Counted from the first letter of the stretch, positions 38,901 to 49,725 are shown. The stretch is DNA of 64,000 nt from Burkholderia stagnalis (GCF_902830275.1 NZ_CADESW010000012.1:1-64000); one strand, 5' to 3'. Program-made: numbers and translations. Notes: a model not told the origin generated them from the sequence alone.

Positions 38901-40739
38901 ATGGAATCCGCATTCGACCGAGCGTATGCCGCGCACCGCGCGGGCCAACTCGCCGACGCCGAGCACGGCTACCGCGCCGCGCTCGACGCCAATCCCGCCG
39001 ACGCCGACGCGCTGCATCTGTTCGGCGTGCTCCGGCATCAGCAGGGCCAGCATGCCGAAGCGGCCGACCTCGTCGGCCGCGCGGTCGCGCTGCGCCCGGG
39101 CGATGCCGCGCTGCAGCTCAACCTCGGCAATGCGCTGAAGGCGCTCGGCCGCCTGGACGAAGCGATCGACCGCTTCCGCAATGCGCTGACGCTCGCGCCC
39201 GAATTTCCGCTCGCACACTACAACCTCGGCAATGCGTATGCGGCGCTGCAGCGTCACGAGGATGCGATCGACGCGTTCGGCCGCGCGCTCCGGCTGACAC
39301 CGGACGACGCGTCGATCCACAACAACCTCGGCAACGCGCTGAACGCGCTCGGCCGCCACGACGACGCGCTGGCCGCATTCCACCGCGCGCTCGAACTGAA
39401 GCCGGGCCATGCGGGCGCGCACAACAATCTCGCGATGGCGCTCGCCGCAATGGGCCGCGCCGACGACGCGATCGCGCATTTCAACGCGGCGATCGCCGCG
39501 CAGCCGCGCTTCGTCGCCGCGCATTTCAACCTCGGCAACACGCTCGACGCGATCGGCCGCCACGCCGAAGCGGCCGCCGCGTTCGAAGCCGCGCTCGCGC
39601 TGCATGCGCCGTTTCCGCTCGCGCTGTTCGGCCTCGCGAACGCGCTGTCCGCGCAGGGCCGTCACCGCGACGCGCTGCCCTACTACGAGCGTGCGGTCGG
39701 GCTCGATCCGTCATTCGGCCTCGCGTGGCTGAACCTCGGCAATGCGCATCACGCGCTCCGCGCGCACGAAATGGCGCTGCGCGCATTCGACCAGGCGCTG
39801 CGCGTCGCACCGGATCTCACGCTTGCGCAACTGCATCGCGCGGTCACGCTGCTGACGCTCGGCGATTTCACCCGCGGCCTGCCCGCGTACGAGGCGCGTC
39901 ACGCCACGCCCGGCGCGACACCACTCGGCGCGCTGCCGCGCTGGCAGGGCGAGCCGATCGCATCGCGCACGCTGCTGATCCGCGCGGAACAGGGCTTCGG
40001 CGATACGCTGCAGTTCGTCCGCTTCGTGCCGCTTGCCCGCGCGCGCTGCGCGCGCGTCGTGCTCGAGGTGCAGCCGGAACTCGTCGCGCTGCTCGAGCCG
40101 GCCGCCGCGCGCTGGCGCGTGACGCTCGTCGCGCAGGGCGCGGCGAAGGCACCCGCCGCGGACGTCGCATGCACGCTGCTGAGCCTGCCATTCGCGCTCG
40201 GGCTGCAGCCGGACGACATCTTGTCCGGTACGCGCTACCTCGATGCGCCCGAGAACGCCCGCCGGCGCTTCCGGGGCTCGCTCGGCGGACAGCAGAGACG
40301 CAAGTTCGCGATCGTCTGGTCCGGCCGGCGCCTCGCGCAGGACAACCGCGCGATACCGCTCTCCGCGCTCGAGCCCCTGTTCGCGCTGCCCGACGTCGAC
40401 TGGATCGTGCTGCAACCGGAGATCGACGACGACGAGCGCGCGAGCCTCGACGCGCATCCGCGCGTGCACCCGTTCGGCGGCCGGCTGACCGACTTCGCCG
40501 ACACGGCGGCGCTGATCGAGCGGCTCGACGGCGTCGTGTCGATCGACACGGGGGTCGCGCACCTTGCGGGCGCGCTCGGCAAGCCGCTGTGGCTGATGCT
40601 GCCGTTCGCGGCCGACTGGCGCTGGTTCTCGGGCCCCGACTGTCCGTGGTATCCGCAGGCCCGGCTCGTGCGCCAGCCCGCGCCGGGGCAATGGCGCGAG
40701 GTCGTCGAGGAAGTCGCCGCCGCGCTGCGCGCCGCCTGA
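38901..40739 (+). CDS. TPR protein with C-terminal glycosyltransferase-like domain
   Basis: 612 residues. About ten tetratricopeptide repeats fill residues ~5-370 (for example LHLFGVLRHQQGQHAEAADL and HNNLGNALNALGRHDDALAAF). The C-terminal ~210 residues match the GT9/heptosyltransferase-like domain of TPR-glycosyltransferase proteins: LIRAEQGFGDTLQFVRFVPL, the FAIVWSGRRL loop and DGVVSIDTGVAHLAGALGKP. The last is a nucleotide-sugar-binding segment. No signal peptide. It may glycosylate a protein or sugar chain, but the target is unknown. Monocistronic. Confidence 0.82.
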   Translation: MESAFDRAYAAHRAGQLADAEHGYRAALDANPADADALHLFGVLRHQQGQHAEAADLVGRAVALRPGDAALQLNLGNALKALGRLDEAIDRFRNALTLAPEFPLAHYNLGNAYAALQRHEDAIDAFGRALRLTPDDASIHNNLGNALNALGRHDDALAAFHRALELKPGHAGAHNNLAMALAAMGRADDAIAHFNAAIAAQPRFVAAHFNLGNTLDAIGRHAEAAAAFEAALALHAPFPLALFGLANALSAQGRHRDALPYYERAVGLDPSFGLAWLNLGNAHHALRAHEMALRAFDQALRVAPDLTLAQLHRAVTLLTLGDFTRGLPAYEARHATPGATPLGALPRWQGEPIASRTLLIRAEQGFGDTLQFVRFVPLARARCARVVLEVQPELVALLEPAAARWRVTLVAQGAAKAPAADVACTLLSLPFALGLQPDDILSGTRYLDAPENARRRFRGSLGGQQRRKFAIVWSGRRLAQDNRAIPLSALEPLFALPDVDWIVLQPEIDDDERASLDAHPRVHPFGGRLTDFADTAALIERLDGVVSIDTGVAHLAGALGKPLWLMLPFAADWRWFSGPDCPWYPQARLVRQPAPGQWREVVEEVAAALRAA

Positions 40740-41096
40740 GCGCCGACGCGGCACCGGCGCGCCGGCCGCAGGCCGACTTGTACTGACCGCACGCCGCCGG
40801 CGTGCGATACGGCATGAACGTCGCGATCAGCCCGCACAGCGCCGCGCCGGAGCGCCACCGCCCCGGCGTTGCCTCGTTGCCCGTTTGATGGATCAGGCGC
40901 GTCGAGATCGCGGGCATGAAGCCGCCGATCGTCATCGTTCGGCTGTACGCGAGCGAAAATCCGGCGGTGCGCATCACGTCCCGTCGTCAAAAAGCAGACC
41001 CCAAAAATCGAATTCGTCTGATCGACGGCCAACCTGCCAGCGCCCACAATTTCGGATTAAGAATTTGCTCCGGCGCCGGCCGCATCCTGGCTTTCC
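40740..41096. other. 357-nt gap holding only the MFS remnant and an AT-richer stretch
   Basis: Apart from the transporter fossil (40765-40977), nothing recognisable is seen. The 40980-41080 stretch is clearly AT-richer than its neighbours, with the promoter of the next gene probably here. Confidence 0.6.
40765..40977 (-). pseudogene. Decayed C-terminal remnant of an MHS-family MFS transporter
   Basis: About 70 codons on the minus strand read RTAGFSLAYSRTMTIGGF then MPAISTRLIHQTGNEA and ATPGRWRSGAALCGLIATF. They match the end of metabolite:H+ symporters of the major facilitator family (citrate/tricarballylate-type). The usual GGF-TPAIST-WLIHQTGN-KA pattern is recognisable, with a lost codon in TI-FGGF and charged replacements (Arg) inside membrane helices. 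No start or rest of the ~430-residue gene is present. It is a fossil and surely non-functional. Confidence 0.72.
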
Positions 41097-41114
41097 ATGC
41101 CGCGCCTCGCTGCC

Positions 41115-42011
41115 ATGAATCCATCGTCGCTCGTTCCCGTCGAAGGCGAAATCGCCCGCCCCCGATTCACGCCGCTCGACGGTATCCCGTTCGGTCGCGA
41201 ATGGACATTTCGCGGTGCGTCGGACGCACATGCCGACAATGCCCCCGTCGCCCGGATCGTCACCTCGTGCATCGACGTCACGTTCCCGCATCGCGCGTGC
41301 AACTGGCTGCCGTTACGGCTGCAACGCCCGCCCGCACCCGGGCCCGCATTGCCCCCTCCCCACCCGGCCTCCGCCGGCGGATCGAGACGCGCGATGCTTG
41401 CTGCGTGCTGGAGCGTCGGCGCCCTTGGCATCATCGGCTGGCTCGTCGCGGCACACGCGCCCCAATCGAGCACCGACGCGTCGTTGCACTTCGCGCGATC
41501 GGGCGCGGTTATCGTCCAGCAGCCAGCGCAACCGATGGCGCACGTTGCCGCGCCGGTCTCGCAGACGGCCACTGGATCACGTACGCCGACCGCCATCGCG
41601 GCCCGGCCATCGCCCTCGATCGTGGTCGCCCCGCATCCTCCCGCGCCCACGCGCCCGGTTCCGACACGCCACGCGCAACGGCCCGCCACCGCGCCGCAGC
41701 CGCGCGCGACGGGTGCTCGTGCGATGCCGCCGCAATACGTGACCGCGAGGTCCGTGCCCGCCGCGGCGCGCGTGGCTGCCCACGTCCGACCAATGCCGCA
41801 ATTGCAGCGTGCCGTGCCGCGTCTCTCTGCAGTCCCGGCACCCGCGCCCGAGGCACTCGACGATCCGCGTACGCTGATCGCGATGGCGCGCGCATTGCGC
41901 ACCGAACAGCCCGCTGCCACGCCGTCGGCATCGCCCGAGGCCGGCTTCGACTGGACATCCCGGCTGTCTCATCGACGCCTGACCGACTCGCCGGACGCGT
42001 TCACGCGCTGA
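41115..42011 (+). CDS. Proline/alanine-rich membrane-anchored protein of unknown function
   Basis: 298 residues from the ATG at 41115; an ATG six codons upstream is possible. One transmembrane helix lies at about residues 93-112 (AMLAACWSVGALGIIGWLVA). A basic Pro-rich cytoplasmic part precedes it and a long Ala/Pro/Thr-rich extracytoplasmic part follows (PQPRATGARAMPPQYV). The end carries EAGFDWTSRLSHRRL. I recognise no family. It resembles low-complexity anchor or regulator proteins, but the high GC makes such sequence uninformative. Confidence 0.55.
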   Translation: MNPSSLVPVEGEIARPRFTPLDGIPFGREWTFRGASDAHADNAPVARIVTSCIDVTFPHRACNWLPLRLQRPPAPGPALPPPHPASAGGSRRAMLAACWSVGALGIIGWLVAAHAPQSSTDASLHFARSGAVIVQQPAQPMAHVAAPVSQTATGSRTPTAIAARPSPSIVVAPHPPAPTRPVPTRHAQRPATAPQPRATGARAMPPQYVTARSVPAAARVAAHVRPMPQLQRAVPRLSAVPAPAPEALDDPRTLIAMARALRTEQPAATPSASPEAGFDWTSRLSHRRLTDSPDAFTR

Positions 42012-42031
42012 CGCGCTGACGCGCGCCCAGC

Positions 42032-42068
42032 AAAAAGCCCGGCGAAGATCCGCTTCGCCGGGCTTTGT
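42032..42068. terminator. Bidirectional terminator
   Basis: AAAGCCCGGCGAAG-ATCCG-CTTCGCCGGGCTTT forms a 14-bp stem. On the minus strand it is followed by five T; on the plus strand by TTTG. It separates the proline-rich gene from the convergent DUF2968 gene. Confidence 0.9.
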
Positions 42069-42098
42069 CGTGTGTCGGTCAGAGCGTCGTGCGCGCCG

Positions 42099-42779
42099 TC
42101 ACTTGTGCGTCGGCAACCCCGATTCGGTCTGTCGTTCGAGTTGTTGCACCTGCTGCTGCAACTCGCGCAGTTGCGCCTGCGCGGCGCGCTTCTCGATCTG
42201 CAGCGCGTGTGCCTGCTCCTGCGCCGACTTCTGCCGCTGCGCAACCTCCGCCTGCTGGCTGCGCGCGACGCTCAGGTCGGCCTGCAGCTGCTGCGCGCGG
42301 CTCGACGACAGCGCGATCACGCGCTCAAGAAAGGCCTTCTGCGCCTGCAATTCGGTCCGGCGGATTTCGATGTCCGACAACTGCACCGTCTGCTGGACGA
42401 AGTTCGCATACACCATATCCGCGCGGCCCTTGTCCTGCGACTTGAGCACACGCCACAGATGCTTGTCCTGGAACAGCGCGGCGTAGTACGTCATTTCCCG
42501 CGGATCGAACATCAGGCTCGCGCCGTAGCTGCCGTTGTAGGTCGTGCGCATTTCGACGACCTTGCCGTCACGCAGCATCTGCGTCAGTTCGGCGACGTTG
42601 CCCTGTGCGGCGCCGCTCGCGCCGGGCGCGGCATCGCCGCTCAGGCTCGTCACGGCCGGACGCGTGCCCGCGACGGGTGCCGTATCGTCGGCGGACCACG
42701 CCGCCGCGGCGTGCGCGCACGCGGCAATCGCAACGACCCACGTTGCGCATCGGACAGGGGAAAGATCTCGGAAGGCCAA
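42099..42779 (-). CDS. DUF2968 domain coiled-coil protein
   Basis: 226 residues. A signal peptide near residues 1-29 (VVAIAACAHAAAAWSA) precedes the DUF2968 region beginning NVAELTQMLRDGKVVEMRTT and YYAALFQDKHLWRV. Residues ~130-220 are a continuous coiled coil (Gln/Arg/Glu heptads, SVARSQQAEVAQRQKSAQEQ). It is a periplasmic protein of unknown function found in Burkholderia and relatives. Monocistronic. Confidence 0.87.
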   Translation of the reverse strand: MAFRDLSPVRCATWVVAIAACAHAAAAWSADDTAPVAGTRPAVTSLSGDAAPGASGAAQGNVAELTQMLRDGKVVEMRTTYNGSYGASLMFDPREMTYYAALFQDKHLWRVLKSQDKGRADMVYANFVQQTVQLSDIEIRRTELQAQKAFLERVIALSSSRAQQLQADLSVARSQQAEVAQRQKSAQEQAHALQIEKRAAQAQLRELQQQVQQLERQTESGLPTHK

Positions 42780-42887
42780 CGTCAGACTCCGGCGGATGAA
42801 TCGGAAAGTCGCGATTATCGTTCAAAACGCCAGGGCCGCATCTCGAATTCAATCGGGATGCGGCCGCCGCCACAAAGTTCGACAGTC

Positions 42888-44096
42888 TTACAGGCGGGTC
42901 TCGCGCGCGGCACGCAGGAACGCGTCGAGCAGCGGCGTGCAGTCGAGCAGTTCGGCGCCGCCCGCGCGATGGAATTCGGGGTGCCACTGCACGCCGACGA
43001 CGAACGGTGCGCGTCGGTAGCGGATGCCCTCGATGATCCCGTCGCCGGCCGACACGGCCTCGATGTTCAGGTCGCGGCCCAGGTCGCGGATCGCCTGATG
43101 ATGGATCGAATTGACGATCGCCTCGCTGCGCCCCGGAAACATGCTCGCGAGCGTCGAGCTGTCGGGGAAGCGGATCGCGTGGCGATGTTGGTCGTAATGC
43201 TCGCTCACGTGCGCGTTGGCGGTCGGCACGTCGGTCGCGATGTCCTGGTACAGCGACCCGCCGAACGCGACGTTGATCAACTGGCAGCCGCGGCACACGC
43301 CGAGCACCGGCTTGCCGGATTCGACGAATTCGTGCAGCAGCTCGAGCTCGTACATGTCGCGCACGCGATCGCCCGGCCATTCGGGATGGGCGTCCGATGC
43401 GGCGTAGGTCTGCGGCGACACATCGGCGCCCCCCTGCAGCAGCAGGCCGTCGAGATGTTTCGCATAGTCGCGCAGGCGGATGTTGCTCGGGTGCAGCATG
43501 CCCTGGTGACCGACCGTCGGAATCATGAACACCAGCACGTCGCGCGACATCACCCAGTGCGCGATCGATTCCTCGAGGTACTGCAGTGTCTTGCCGCGCA
43601 GCCCCTTCGCGCCGGGTTCCGGGTGGAAGATACGCGCGGATACGCCGATGCGCAGCGTGCGCTGCGTGATGCGCTGGCCGGCACGATCGAACAGGCGGCG
43701 CGCACGCGCCGCGATGATCCGGCCGAACACCGACCACGGCGTGTCGCTCTGTTTCAGGTAGGCCGGCGGCGCGATCGGCGCGCCCGCGGGCGGCGGCCGA
43801 GGCGTGTCGAAATCGGGCGGTGCGCCGAATCCCGGCGGCGGCGAGCCCGGCTTGCGCTCGTGCGTCGCTGCGCCGGGCGCTGCGGCCGTGCCCGGCGCGC
43901 CCGGTTCGGACCCCTCGGTAACGGGGGAAGCGCCCGCGTCCGCGACATCCTGCGTCGCGGACGCCTGCGCGGCCGCGCCGGCAGACGCGTCGCTCGCGGC
44001 GCCGGACGGCGGATGCGCCGGTGTCGGGTGGACGGAACGGTAAGAAGCGGAAGACGTGCCGGCCGAACCGGCAGTGGAAGGCGTGTTTTCGCTCAT
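42888..44096 (-). CDS. PuuD-like gamma-glutamyl-GABA hydrolase / class I glutamine amidotransferase
   Basis: 402 residues. The catalytic domain starts near residue 148 (RIGVSARIFHPE). The nucleophile is Cys268 in LGVCRGCQLIN, with His372 and Glu374 in GVQWHPEF. The family hydrolyses gamma-glutamyl-GABA in putrescine catabolism or related gamma-glutamyl amides. The first ~147 residues are a Pro/Ala/Ser-rich extension not found in E. coli PuuD. It is divergent from a GntR regulator gene, with an operator-like palindrome between. The extension may be a real N-terminus or an over-called start; a later start near residue 115 is possible. Confidence 0.85.
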   Translation of the reverse strand: MSENTPSTAGSAGTSSASYRSVHPTPAHPPSGAASDASAGAAAQASATQDVADAGASPVTEGSEPGAPGTAAAPGAATHERKPGSPPPGFGAPPDFDTPRPPPAGAPIAPPAYLKQSDTPWSVFGRIIAARARRLFDRAGQRITQRTLRIGVSARIFHPEPGAKGLRGKTLQYLEESIAHWVMSRDVLVFMIPTVGHQGMLHPSNIRLRDYAKHLDGLLLQGGADVSPQTYAASDAHPEWPGDRVRDMYELELLHEFVESGKPVLGVCRGCQLINVAFGGSLYQDIATDVPTANAHVSEHYDQHRHAIRFPDSSTLASMFPGRSEAIVNSIHHQAIRDLGRDLNIEAVSAGDGIIEGIRYRRAPFVVGVQWHPEFHRAGGAELLDCTPLLDAFLRAARETRL

Positions 44097-44244
44097 GACG
44101 ATGGTCTGGTGCGTCGCTCACGCGGGAGGATAGATGAGGATTCATTATGCTTCAGTGCACGATCGCGCGGCAAACCGGCAACATCTTGTCGATATTGTTG
44201 CAGGCGCCCGGCCAATCCCCAGACGGATCGCGGCTGCCGCACGG

Positions 44245-44268
44245 CACTGGACACCAGTGATATATCAC
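44245..44268. promoter_or_regulatory. Overlapping operator-like palindromes between puuD-like and gntR genes
   Basis: GTGATATATCAC (44257-44268) is a perfect 12-bp palindrome. CACTGG-ACA-CCAGTG (44245-44259) is an overlapping 6-bp inverted repeat. Both lie in the 249-nt gap between the divergent puuD-like and gntR genes, 78 nt upstream of the regulator's start. GntR/FCD proteins usually bind short palindromes of this kind near their own promoter, so autoregulation is likely. Confidence 0.5.
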
Positions 44269-44345
44269 AATAGTATCCATGCACCGCCACGCGCCCGGAT
44301 CCCGCGCATGCCTACGCCTCTTCCGGCCGCCACGCCGCCGCTCTC

Positions 44346-45017
44346 ATGAATGCGCTGACCGACGCGCCGCGCGCCCGGCCCGACGCCTCCCTCGCCGAAC
44401 GCGCGTACGCGCTGATCCAGCGCGACATCATCACGATGCGCCTGAAGCCCGGCGCCGCGCTCAACGAAGCCGACCTCGTCGCACGCACGGGCATCGGCCG
44501 CACGCCGGTCCACCAGGCCGTGCATCGGCTCGTGCTCGAAGGGCTGCTGTCGGTGATGCCGCGCAAGGGGCTGCTGGTGCAGCCGCTGTCGCTCGACGAC
44601 ATCGTCGCAGTCATCGACGTGCGGCGCATCAACGAAGCGCATTGCGCCGAGCTGGCCGCGCGCCACGCGACGCCCGACGATTTCGCGCACCTGTCCACGC
44701 TGCTCGACGACGGCCAGGCCTGCGCCGACGCGCACGACGTCGAAGGCATGATGGACCTCGACCGCGCGTTTCATCTGACGATCGGCGCGGCCGCGCGCAA
44801 CCCGGTGCTGGCCGAGATCCTGCGCGGGCTGCACGAGCGCTCGCTGCGCTTCTGGTTCGTCACGCTGTCCGAACCGCATCACCTCGCCGACGTGCAGCGC
44901 GAGCACCGCGAACTGCTCGAGCGGTTGCGCGCACGCGACGCCGCCGGCGCGCGCGCGGCCGTCGAGCGCCATATCGATTCGTTCCGCGCCACGCTTCTTC
45001 AACGCCTTCGCCCCTGA
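44346..45017 (+). CDS. GntR-family transcriptional regulator, FCD subfamily
   Basis: 223 residues. N-terminal winged helix: AYALIQRDIITMRLKPGAAL and NEADLVARTGIGRTPVHQAV (recognition helix). A FadR-like C-terminal FCD domain has DVRRINEAHCAELAARHAT, LDRAFHLTIGAAARNP and EHRELLERLRARDA, with the metal/ligand-binding Asp and three His of this fold. It precedes the amidase by 7 nt, so the two are co-transcribed. Probable ligand is an amide or organic acid; not known. Confidence 0.9.
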   Translation: MNALTDAPRARPDASLAERAYALIQRDIITMRLKPGAALNEADLVARTGIGRTPVHQAVHRLVLEGLLSVMPRKGLLVQPLSLDDIVAVIDVRRINEAHCAELAARHATPDDFAHLSTLLDDGQACADAHDVEGMMDLDRAFHLTIGAAARNPVLAEILRGLHERSLRFWFVTLSEPHHLADVQREHRELLERLRARDAAGARAAVERHIDSFRATLLQRLRP

Positions 45018-45024
45018 CCCGATC

Positions 45025-46401
45025 ATGACCACCTTCACGCCTTTCCCCCCGCTCGCCCAGCTCGCCGCCGACCTCGCCGCGGGCCGCACGACGAGCCGCG
45101 CGCTCGTCGACACCGCGCTCGAACGGATCGCCGATCCGGCCGGCCAGGGCGCCGTCGTCTTCACCGAGGTCGATGCCGACAACGCGCGCGCGGCCGCCGA
45201 CGCGCACGACCGCCTGCGCGCCGCGGGCACCGTGCTGTCGCCGCTCGCGGGCATTCCGGTGTCGGTGAAGGACCTGTTCGACGTCGCCGGCCAGGTGACG
45301 CGCGCCGGCTCGCGGGTGCTCGACGGCGCGCCGCCGGCCACCGCCGACGCGGTCGCCGTCGCGCGGCTGCGGCGCGCGGGCGCGGTGCTGGTCGGCCGCA
45401 CCAACATGAGCGAGTTCGCGTTCTCCGGGCTCGGACTGAATCCGCATTTCGGCACGCCCCGCTCGCCGTTCCGGCGCGACGTGCCCGGCGACGCGCGGAT
45501 CGCCGGCGGTTCGTCATCCGGCGCGGCCGCGTCCGTCGCCGACGGCATGGCCGCCGTCGCGCTCGGCACCGACACGGGCGGATCGATCCGCATCCCGGCC
45601 GCGCTGTGCGGGCTGACCGGCTTCAAGCCGACCGCGAGCCGGATTCCGAAGCAAGGCGGCGTGCCGCTGTCGGCGACGCTCGACTCGTTCGGCCCGATCG
45701 GCCTGACGGTCGCCTGCTGCGCGCTCGTCGACCGGGTGCTCGCGGGCCTCGAGCCGCACGTGCCCGCGGCGCGCCCGCTCGAGGGCGTGCGGCTCGGCGT
45801 GCTGACCAACTACGTGACGGACGGCGTCGACGCCGATGTCGCCGCCGCGCTCGACACCGCGCTCACGCACCTGGAGGCGGCCGGCGCGGTCGTCACCGAA
45901 GTGCGCTTCGCCGCGCTCGACCGGCTGCCCGACGTCAACCGCTTCGGCTTCTCGCCGATCGAGGCGTACGCATGGCACCGGCCGCTGCTCGCGCAGCATC
46001 GCGACCGGTACGACCCGCGCGTGCTGTCGCGAATTCTGAAAGGCGAGCCCGCGAGCGCGGCCGATTACCTCGACCTCGTCGCCGCGCGCGACGCGATGCT
46101 CGACGAAGCGGCGCACACGGTCTGGTCGCGCTTCGACGCGCTCGTCGCGCCAACGGTGCCGGTCGTGCCGCCGCGCATCGCGGAGCTGGAAGCCGACGAC
46201 GACGCGTTCGCACGCACCAACGCGCTGATCCTGCGCAACCCGAGCGCGTTCAACTTCCTCGACGCGTGCGCGCTGTCACTGCCGTGCCATCCGCGCGACG
46301 CGGCGCCGGTCGGCCTGATGCTCGCGGCCGCGCCGCATCGCGACGACGCGCTGCTCGCGATCGGCCAGGCGGTGGAAGCGGTGCTGAACACGATCCGCTG
46401 A
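45025..46401 (+). CDS. Amidase-signature family amidase
   Basis: 458 residues. Serine-cis-serine-lysine hydrolase: the lysine is in VSVKDLFDVAG, the cis-serine and nucleophile in GGSSSGAAASVADGMAAVALGTDTGGS. The C-terminal FNFLDACALSLPCH segment fits the AS family. It resembles the AtzF/allophanate hydrolase-like and GatA-like branch but is not GatA. A GntR regulator gene 7 nt upstream and a PuuD-like gene divergent from that suggest nitrogen-compound catabolism. Substrate unknown. Confidence 0.9.
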   Translation: MTTFTPFPPLAQLAADLAAGRTTSRALVDTALERIADPAGQGAVVFTEVDADNARAAADAHDRLRAAGTVLSPLAGIPVSVKDLFDVAGQVTRAGSRVLDGAPPATADAVAVARLRRAGAVLVGRTNMSEFAFSGLGLNPHFGTPRSPFRRDVPGDARIAGGSSSGAAASVADGMAAVALGTDTGGSIRIPAALCGLTGFKPTASRIPKQGGVPLSATLDSFGPIGLTVACCALVDRVLAGLEPHVPAARPLEGVRLGVLTNYVTDGVDADVAAALDTALTHLEAAGAVVTEVRFAALDRLPDVNRFGFSPIEAYAWHRPLLAQHRDRYDPRVLSRILKGEPASAADYLDLVAARDAMLDEAAHTVWSRFDALVAPTVPVVPPRIAELEADDDAFARTNALILRNPSAFNFLDACALSLPCHPRDAAPVGLMLAAAPHRDDALLAIGQAVEAVLNTIR

Positions 46402-46518
46402 CGCAGGCGGCCGGATGCGGCGGCGCGCCGCACGCGCGCTGTCAGTTTCGTGCCAGCGGGTTCGCGCTAAAATCGCGCGATTGTTTTCCGGACCGACCGA
46501 CGAGGAACCCCGCCGACC

Positions 46519-47031
46519 ATGAACGATTTCACGCTTGCGCTGCGCCGCGAACGCCGTCTGCTGATGCTGCTTGGATGGGTCTGCATTGCCCTGCTGGCAG
46601 GCGCGCTCTATCTGCAGTACGTGAAGAACGAGGATCCGTGCCCGCTGTGCATCATCCAGCGCTACTTCTTCGCGGCGATCGGCATCTTCGCGTTCCTCGC
46701 CGCCGGGATGCGGAACTGGCGCGGCATCTGGCTGCTCGAGCTGCTGATCGCGATCGCCGCGGCCGGCGGCGCCGGCACCGCCGCGCGGCACCTGACGATC
46801 CAGATGAACCCCGGCTTCAGCTGCGGTTTCGACACGCTGCAGCCGATCGTCGACAGCCTGCCGCCCGCGCAGTGGTTCCCCGGCATGTTCAAGGTCGCGG
46901 GGCTGTGCGAAACGGTCTATCCGCCGATCCTCGGCATCCTGCTGCCCGGCTGGGCGCTGATCGGCTTTGCCGTGATCCTGATCGCGGTCGTCGCGAGCCT
47001 CTGGCGCCATCGCCGCAAGCTCGCGGCCTGA
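46519..47031 (+). CDS. dsbB: Disulfide bond formation protein B
   Basis: 170 residues, four transmembrane helices. It reoxidises DsbA and passes electrons to quinone. The two cysteine pairs are intact: Cys41-Cys44 in [13 protein letters not shown] and Cys102/Cys130 in the second periplasmic loop. The N-terminus [20 protein letters not shown] is helix 1. Monocistronic, with a short divergent-free gap upstream. Confidence 0.95.
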   Translation: MNDFTLALRRERRLLMLLGWVCIALLAGALYLQYVKNEDPCPLCIIQRYFFAAIGIFAFLAAGMRNWRGIWLLELLIAIAAAGGAGTAARHLTIQMNPGFSCGFDTLQPIVDSLPPAQWFPGMFKVAGLCETVYPPILGILLPGWALIGFAVILIAVVASLWRHRRKLAA

Positions 47032-47675
47032 GCCGGCCGTATGTCGGCCGGCCGCTTTCGCGCATGTCGCGGCGGCCGGCCTGCCGAGCCTAGCCGGGCC
47101 GCACCTGACGCCGCACCTGGCCTGCTGCACCTCGCCCGCCGCGCGTAAACCCCTACCCCGTGACGCCCCGCCATTCCGGGCGGCTCGCGTCCCGCTCCGC
47201 TGCATCGTCGCGCTCCACCGAGCCCCGCCGGGCCTGCGTTTCGAGCCGCTGCCCCGCCATCGGGCCCTCAGCGTCCCGCGACGCGCCTATGATCGACATG
47301 ATCGCCGTCTGATAGCACGCATCAGCGCCGGACCATCTTCCGGCTTTTTTGCAGTGCTATCGTGCTGGCTGGATGGCGATCTACGTGCGCGAGGCCGGGC
47401 GGTCTCGACCCCTGCGTAACGCGCGCCTGATCCGCAATGTCGACTGGATTCATCATGACAACGCACACCATCCGCTTCTGTCACCCTCATGGCGTCCGCG
47501 CATTCGGCGGCGCTGCCCACGCGCCCCGCCCCGGGCCCGCCACCGCGAGCGCGAGCGCGAGCGCGCGGCGCGTGCCCGCCCGGCCCGGCCCGCTGCCGTC
47601 CACCGTCGCCGCCGTCGCCACTGCGCCCGCCAGCCCGCGCCGCACCGCGCGCACCGGCCAACCGGGAGCGTGCTG
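47032..47675. other. 644-nt region without a clear gene, between dsbB and xdhC
   Basis: No convincing gene. At 47327-47350 is a probable terminator. From 47455, a frame beginning MTTHTIRFCHPHGVR is open to a TGA at 47674-47676 that overlaps the xdhC ATG. Its first residues resemble the N-terminus of XdhA, but the rest is Ala/Pro/Arg low complexity. Confidence 0.55.
47327..47350 (+). terminator. Probable rho-independent terminator
   Basis: GCCGGA-CCATCT-TCCGGC forms a 6-bp stem followed immediately by TTTTTT. It lies about 300 nt past dsbB and upstream of xdhC. Confidence 0.65.

Positions 47676-47676
<1 letters not shown>
47455..47676 (+). pseudogene. Possible residue of xdhA: XdhA-like start fused to the xdhC junction
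   Basis: The frame begins MTTHTIRF, like the start of xanthine dehydrogenase small subunits (MTxxTIRFYxRG). It then continues with ~65 low-complexity residues and stops in TGATG overlapping the xdhC start. This is what an internal deletion of xdhA-xdhB that kept the coupling to xdhC could look like. The similarity covers only about six residues, so it may be chance. Confidence 0.28.

Positions 47677-49725
<2,049 letters not shown>

Noticed and set aside
39868-40977. 369-codon minus-strand frame containing the transporter fossil
   Set aside because: Only the first ~70 codons (40765-40977) resemble a protein family. The rest is antisense to the TPR gene and reads as Arg-rich shadow, so it is not one gene.
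47520-47600. GAGCGCGAGCGCGAGCGCG tandem repeat upstream of xdhC
   Set aside because: Short low-complexity repeat; no array structure and no unit conservation, so not a CRISPR or satellite.
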